From contig JAJRQP010000247.1 in assembly GCA_024280195.1 (NCBI GenBank), forward strand, positions 1-8,477: 8,477 nt of DNA, given 5' to 3'. The number at the start of each line of letters is the position of its first letter. Within the stretch, counting starts at the first letter, position 1. The notes beneath the pieces are model-generated. The model worked only from the letters and a program-made list of their open reading frames with translations. It ran no database searches and was not told the origin of the DNA. This DNA is from Bacteroidota bacterium (GTDB taxonomy: Bacteria > Bacteroidota > Bacteroidia > Flavobacteriales_D > Crocinitomicaceae). This document shows positions 5,844 to 8,477 of this stretch, in pieces. The position numbers and the translations under genes are program-made.

Positions 5844-7717
5844 CGCTCTTTCTTTAATAAGACAGCGTCTAAAATTCGTTTTTCTTTAGGAGAAGGTTTT
5901 ACCTTACCGTATGTATATTGCTCAATCATCAAACTTGCGATCGGTGCAGCCCAAGTTCCTCCGCCTCCACCAGCGTTCTCAATGAATACTGAAATGGCAA
6001 TTTTTGGATTGTTCATTGGTGCAAAAGCAATAAAAGCAGAGTGATTTCTTAATTTAAGAGGGCCTCTGTAATTTTCAATCGTTCCGGTTTTCCCACAAAC
6101 TACAACACCTTCTACACGAGCTCTTCTAGCGGTACCACCTGCTTCGTAAACAACTCTTCTCATTCCTTCAACAACTGGGACAAAGTGACGACGCTCTACC
6201 ATTGTTTTATGCTTAATGGTATATTCTTCTCTAGGACCTTTTTTTCCGAATCCCTTAACAAAATGAGGGGTAATGTACCATCCTCGATTGGCCATTATAG
6301 CTGCCATATTTGCAAGGTGTAAAGGTGTCAACTGAACCTCTCCTTGTCCAATTGAGATGGAACGGATGGTAGAGAATTTCCAGTGGTGATGCCCGTACCA
6401 TTTGTCATAGTATTTAGGGTCGGGAATATTCCCAGCTTTAAGTCCTGTGATGTCCGTTCCTAGTCTTTCCCCTAAGCCAAAACTATGCATGTATTTTGCC
6501 CAACGACCTAAACCGTATTCCGCATCCTCTTCACTAGATGGTTTTTTTCCTTGTTGGATAATTCTTCTTGTCACAGCATAGAAATAAGGATTGCAAGACA
6601 TTTTCACCGCATCAGTGACGTTCTGCGCAGAAGGATGATTGTGACACCCAACCACACTCTTATTACAAGGGAATCCAGATTCATTATTTATCACCCCTTC
6701 TTGCAAACCAATCAACGACTGCAGAAGCTTGAAAGTTGAACCAGGCATATATGCAGAGGCCAAAGGTCTTGGAAAAAGAGGCTTGTCAGGGTTGGCTAAT
6801 AGTTTTGGATAATTTTCACGAATTTTTCGATTACCAACCAATAAGTTCGGGTCGTAATTGGGAGAAGAAACGAGTGCCAGAATTTCTCCGGTACTAGGTT
6901 CAATCGCAACTATACAACCTCTTTTATTTTCCAAAAGCTTCTCTCCATAAGCCTGTAATTCAATGTCAATTCCCAATTTAATTGGTGGTGCTTGAACAGC
7001 CGTTGTGTCGTATTTTCCATTTTCCCAAGAACCAACGGTATTGTTCAAAGCAGAAGTAACAATGTATTTTATTCCTTTAACGCCACGGAATTCTTTTTCG
7101 TAGAAACGTTCAATTCCAGACCGACCAATGTGGCCTCCAGGTTTGTAGAATTTATCATTATCTATCTCTTGCTGATTGACTTCAGAAAGATATCCAAGAA
7201 TGTTAGCCCCATTTCCGAAGGGATAATTTCTCATACTGGTAACTTCTTTGTAAAACCCTTGGAAGTCTTCTAAGCGAGCAGCAATTTTCACCATTTCTTC
7301 TGCCGTCAATTCTTTAATGAAAGGATAAGGTCTTATTTTTTGATAGTTGGAGGTTGTTTTTCCAGTATGCCTGTTGTAGTATCTACCCTCTCCCTTTCTT
7401 ATTTCAAAAAAACGTTGTCTAACTTCTTCTCTGGACCAGCCGATAAGTTTAGCAAAAGCAACTGTGTCTAGGTTCTTGATGTTTTTTTCAACCATCATTA
7501 GGTTGTAATACGTTTTGTTGGCAACAATTTTCTTTCCTGTTCTGTCAAAAACAACCGCTCTAGGCGGGGTTATTTCTCTTCTTTTCTCCGCAATTTGTTG
7601 TGCTCTAATCTTCCATGAGTCATCAATAACTTGCATGTAAAAAAGTTTTGAGGCGTAGAGAATGCCTACTAGAACAAAGATGATTATAAAGACATATTTA
7701 CGACTGTCGAAATTCAT
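5840..7717 (-). CDS. mrdA: Penicillin-binding protein 2 (elongasome class B transpeptidase)
   Basis: This 625-residue monofunctional DD-transpeptidase cross-links strands made by RodA during lateral wall growth. It has one membrane anchor at about residues 8-29, then the non-catalytic dimerisation/pedestal domain beginning with PPRAVVFDRTGKKIVAN at 51-67 and including GHIGRSGIERFYEKEFRG at 195-212. The transpeptidase domain carries GSTFK with nucleophile S327 (S327-K330), SCN at 374-376 and KTGT at 543-546, all intact, plus ISIGQGE at 454-460 and a glycine-rich GGGGGTWAAP at 583-592. A CNKSVVGCHNH segment at 351-361 packs two Cys and two His residues between the first two catalytic motifs and could bind a metal. 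The ATG at 7717 overlaps the mreD stop (ATGA), and AGGTAAG lies upstream at a suitable distance. The next gene, rodA, also starts in an ATGA overlap. This SEDS-bPBP pairing supports PBP2 rather than FtsI. Assignment is secure. Confidence 0.97.
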   Translation of the reverse strand: MNFDSRKYVFIIIFVLVGILYASKLFYMQVIDDSWKIRAQQIAEKRREITPPRAVVFDRTGKKIVANKTYYNLMMVEKNIKNLDTVAFAKLIGWSREEVRQRFFEIRKGEGRYYNRHTGKTTSNYQKIRPYPFIKELTAEEMVKIAARLEDFQGFYKEVTSMRNYPFGNGANILGYLSEVNQQEIDNDKFYKPGGHIGRSGIERFYEKEFRGVKGIKYIVTSALNNTVGSWENGKYDTTAVQAPPIKLGIDIELQAYGEKLLENKRGCIVAIEPSTGEILALVSSPNYDPNLLVGNRKIRENYPKLLANPDKPLFPRPLASAYMPGSTFKLLQSLIGLQEGVINNESGFPCNKSVVGCHNHPSAQNVTDAVKMSCNPYFYAVTRRIIQQGKKPSSEEDAEYGLGRWAKYMHSFGLGERLGTDITGLKAGNIPDPKYYDKWYGHHHWKFSTIRSISIGQGEVQLTPLHLANMAAIMANRGWYITPHFVKGFGKKGPREEYTIKHKTMVERRHFVPVVEGMRRVVYEAGGTARRARVEGVVVCGKTGTIENYRGPLKLRNHSAFIAFAPMNNPKIAISVFIENAGGGGGTWAAPIASLMIEQYTYGKVKPSPKEKRILDAVLLKKER

Positions 7718-8232
7718 TGCTTACCTGTTTGATTTTTCACAAAAAGATATTGCAATAAAACACAAATAGCAAAAGAAATAGGAAGGCTTAAAAGTGTTTT
7801 TTGAAATACATATCCTATTTCATTCATTTTAAACATTTCGATGAGGAAAAACCAAAAGTGATGAATAAAAAGCAATGTTCCGAAAGTTTTTAAGAACCAA
7901 CCGAGCCCCATATTAAAGATGTTGGTTTCCACAAGTGTGTCGTAGCCATCACGCGTATCGAAGAGCTTAAATATTCTTGGGCGAATGAAAGCAAACATTA
8001 ATGCAGCAGACGCATGTAGTCCGTAGGTGTTAGAAAAAATATCGATTAAGATACCAAGTCCAAAGGATATAAACAACAAGCTAATTACTTTTGTTTCAAC
8101 AGGCAGAAGAAGAATGAATAAGGGATAAATCATCAGCTGGATCCCGAACCCAATTTCAATTTGATTCAGAACCAATACTTGGACAAGAATGGCACTGATA
8201 AATCGGATGCTATGTTTTACGATGTCATTCAT
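7714..8232 (-). CDS. mreD: Rod-shape-determining membrane protein MreD
   Basis: This 172-residue integral membrane protein has about five to six hydrophobic segments (roughly 9-25, 31-44, 47-66, 70-84, 107-130 and 146-165). Length and topology fit MreD, which sits in the inner membrane with MreC as part of the elongasome; its biochemical role is poorly defined. The best sequence marker is GLGILIDIFSNTYGLHAS at 58-75, the short-loop Gly/Asp/Gly block typical of MreD, followed by the basic FIRPRIFK at 82-89. MreD is otherwise poorly conserved, so the position between mreC and mrdA carries much of the weight. The ATG at 8232 overlaps the mreC stop and the TGA at 7716 overlaps the PBP2 start, both as ATGA. 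No Shine-Dalgarno motif is needed or visible at its start. Identification is confident from context and motif together. Confidence 0.93.
   Translation of the reverse strand: MNDIVKHSIRFISAILVQVLVLNQIEIGFGIQLMIYPLFILLLPVETKVISLLFISFGLGILIDIFSNTYGLHASAALMFAFIRPRIFKLFDTRDGYDTLVETNIFNMGLGWFLKTFGTLLFIHHFWFFLIEMFKMNEIGYVFQKTLLSLPISFAICVLLQYLFVKNQTGKQ
7724..7726 (-). promoter_or_regulatory. Possible Shine-Dalgarno (AGG) for mrdA
   Basis: In the last codons of mreD, the minus strand reads CAGGTAAGCAATG, placing AGG six bases before the PBP2 ATG at 7717. This is the best ribosome-binding-like motif at any start in the window and supports that start. Most other starts here have none, as is common in Bacteroidota, so its functional weight is uncertain. 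Confidence 0.35.
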
Positions 8233-8477
8233 TGTACATTAAGTGCTGCTTCACCTTCTAAAGATTTCTGTTCTTCAAGGAGTAAATTTTTTATTACATA
8301 AACGTTTTGAATGGATTTAAAATTCTCTTCAAATAAAAGAGTGATGTCCCAAAGAGGTTCTCCTTCAATAACGTCAAAGCTTTCAATTTTCCCTACGGGA
8401 ATCCCACGTGGAAAAACCCCACCTCCACCACGAGTAATAATTTTCGTCCATTTTGTAAGTTCAAAATCATTGGAAAC
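8229..8477 (-). CDS. mreC: Rod-shape-determining protein MreC, C-terminal fragment (5' end outside window)
   Basis: The frame is open from the right edge to a TGA at 8231-8229, giving the last 82 residues. The fragment contains RGGGGVFPRGIPVGKIESF near its residues 16-34, which is the typical G-x-FP-x-GIPVGKI strand-turn of the MreC beta domain, followed by a strand-rich stretch (PLWDITLLFEENFKSIQNV) and a short acidic tail. MreC is a bitopic periplasmic scaffold that activates PBP2-RodA and links it to MreB. The N-terminal anchor and coiled coil lie outside the window. The stop overlaps the mreD start as ATGA, so this gene heads the visible part of the operon; mreB would be expected further upstream. 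The gene is cut by the window edge and nothing suggests it is broken. Confidence 0.95.
   Translation of the reverse strand, partial: VSNDFELTKWTKIITRGGGGVFPRGIPVGKIESFDVIEGEPLWDITLLFEENFKSIQNVYVIKNLLLEEQKSLEGEAALNVQ

Noticed and set aside
5688..6044. Plus-strand 118-codon open frame across the rodA/mrdA junction
   Set aside because: It is antisense to the C-terminus of PBP2 and the N-terminus of RodA, both well supported, and it has no recognisable domain.
6992..7273. Plus-strand 93-codon open frame inside mrdA
   Set aside because: It is antisense to the conserved PBP2 pedestal domain, with no motif or upstream signal.
1..8477. Mobile element, CRISPR array, defence system or RNA gene
   Set aside because: Coding sequence fills nearly the whole window with housekeeping wall genes. 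I saw no transposase, integrase, spaced direct repeats, tRNA cloverleaf or rRNA segment.

Overview
The window looks like ordinary chromosomal core DNA from a member of the Bacteroidota, most likely a flavobacterium-like lineage such as Flavobacteriales or Crocinitomicaceae. This rests on AT-rich composition judged by eye, mostly absent Shine-Dalgarno motifs, the order mreC-mreD-mrdA-rodA, Bacteroidota-style PBP2 and class A PBP sequences, and an enlarged RodA. I assign no genus. Every supported gene is on the minus strand, so transcription runs from high to low coordinates.

From 8477 down to 4443 lies the distal part of the rod-shape/elongasome operon: the C-terminal end of MreC (cut by the window edge), MreD, the transpeptidase PBP2 and its SEDS glycosyltransferase partner RodA. 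Each of the three junctions is the same 4-base ATGA stop/start overlap, so the genes should be co-transcribed and translationally coupled. MreC and MreD link the cytoskeleton to the wall machine. RodA polymerises lipid II into glycan strands and PBP2 cross-links them.

RodA is followed by an 89-base gap (4354-4442). It holds a perfect 21-bp inverted repeat with a 3-base loop, the most conspicuous non-coding structure in the window. It could end or attenuate the mre operon, or be a copy of a dispersed repeat.

Below the gap is a second minus-strand cluster: a bifunctional class A penicillin-binding protein, then after 2 bases the A subunit of a 3-oxoacid/succinyl-CoA transferase, then after 3 bases a multi-membrane-span GT-C-type glycosyltransferase-like protein that runs off the left edge. 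The B subunit normally paired with the CoA-transferase A subunit is not next to it.

I found no mobile element, CRISPR array, tRNA, rRNA or phage gene, and no convincing new multigene system. The points worth a second look are the hairpin, the orphaned CoA-transferase A subunit, extra membrane segments in RodA, a Cys/His cluster in PBP2, and an 8-G tract just before the KTGT motif of the class A PBP.
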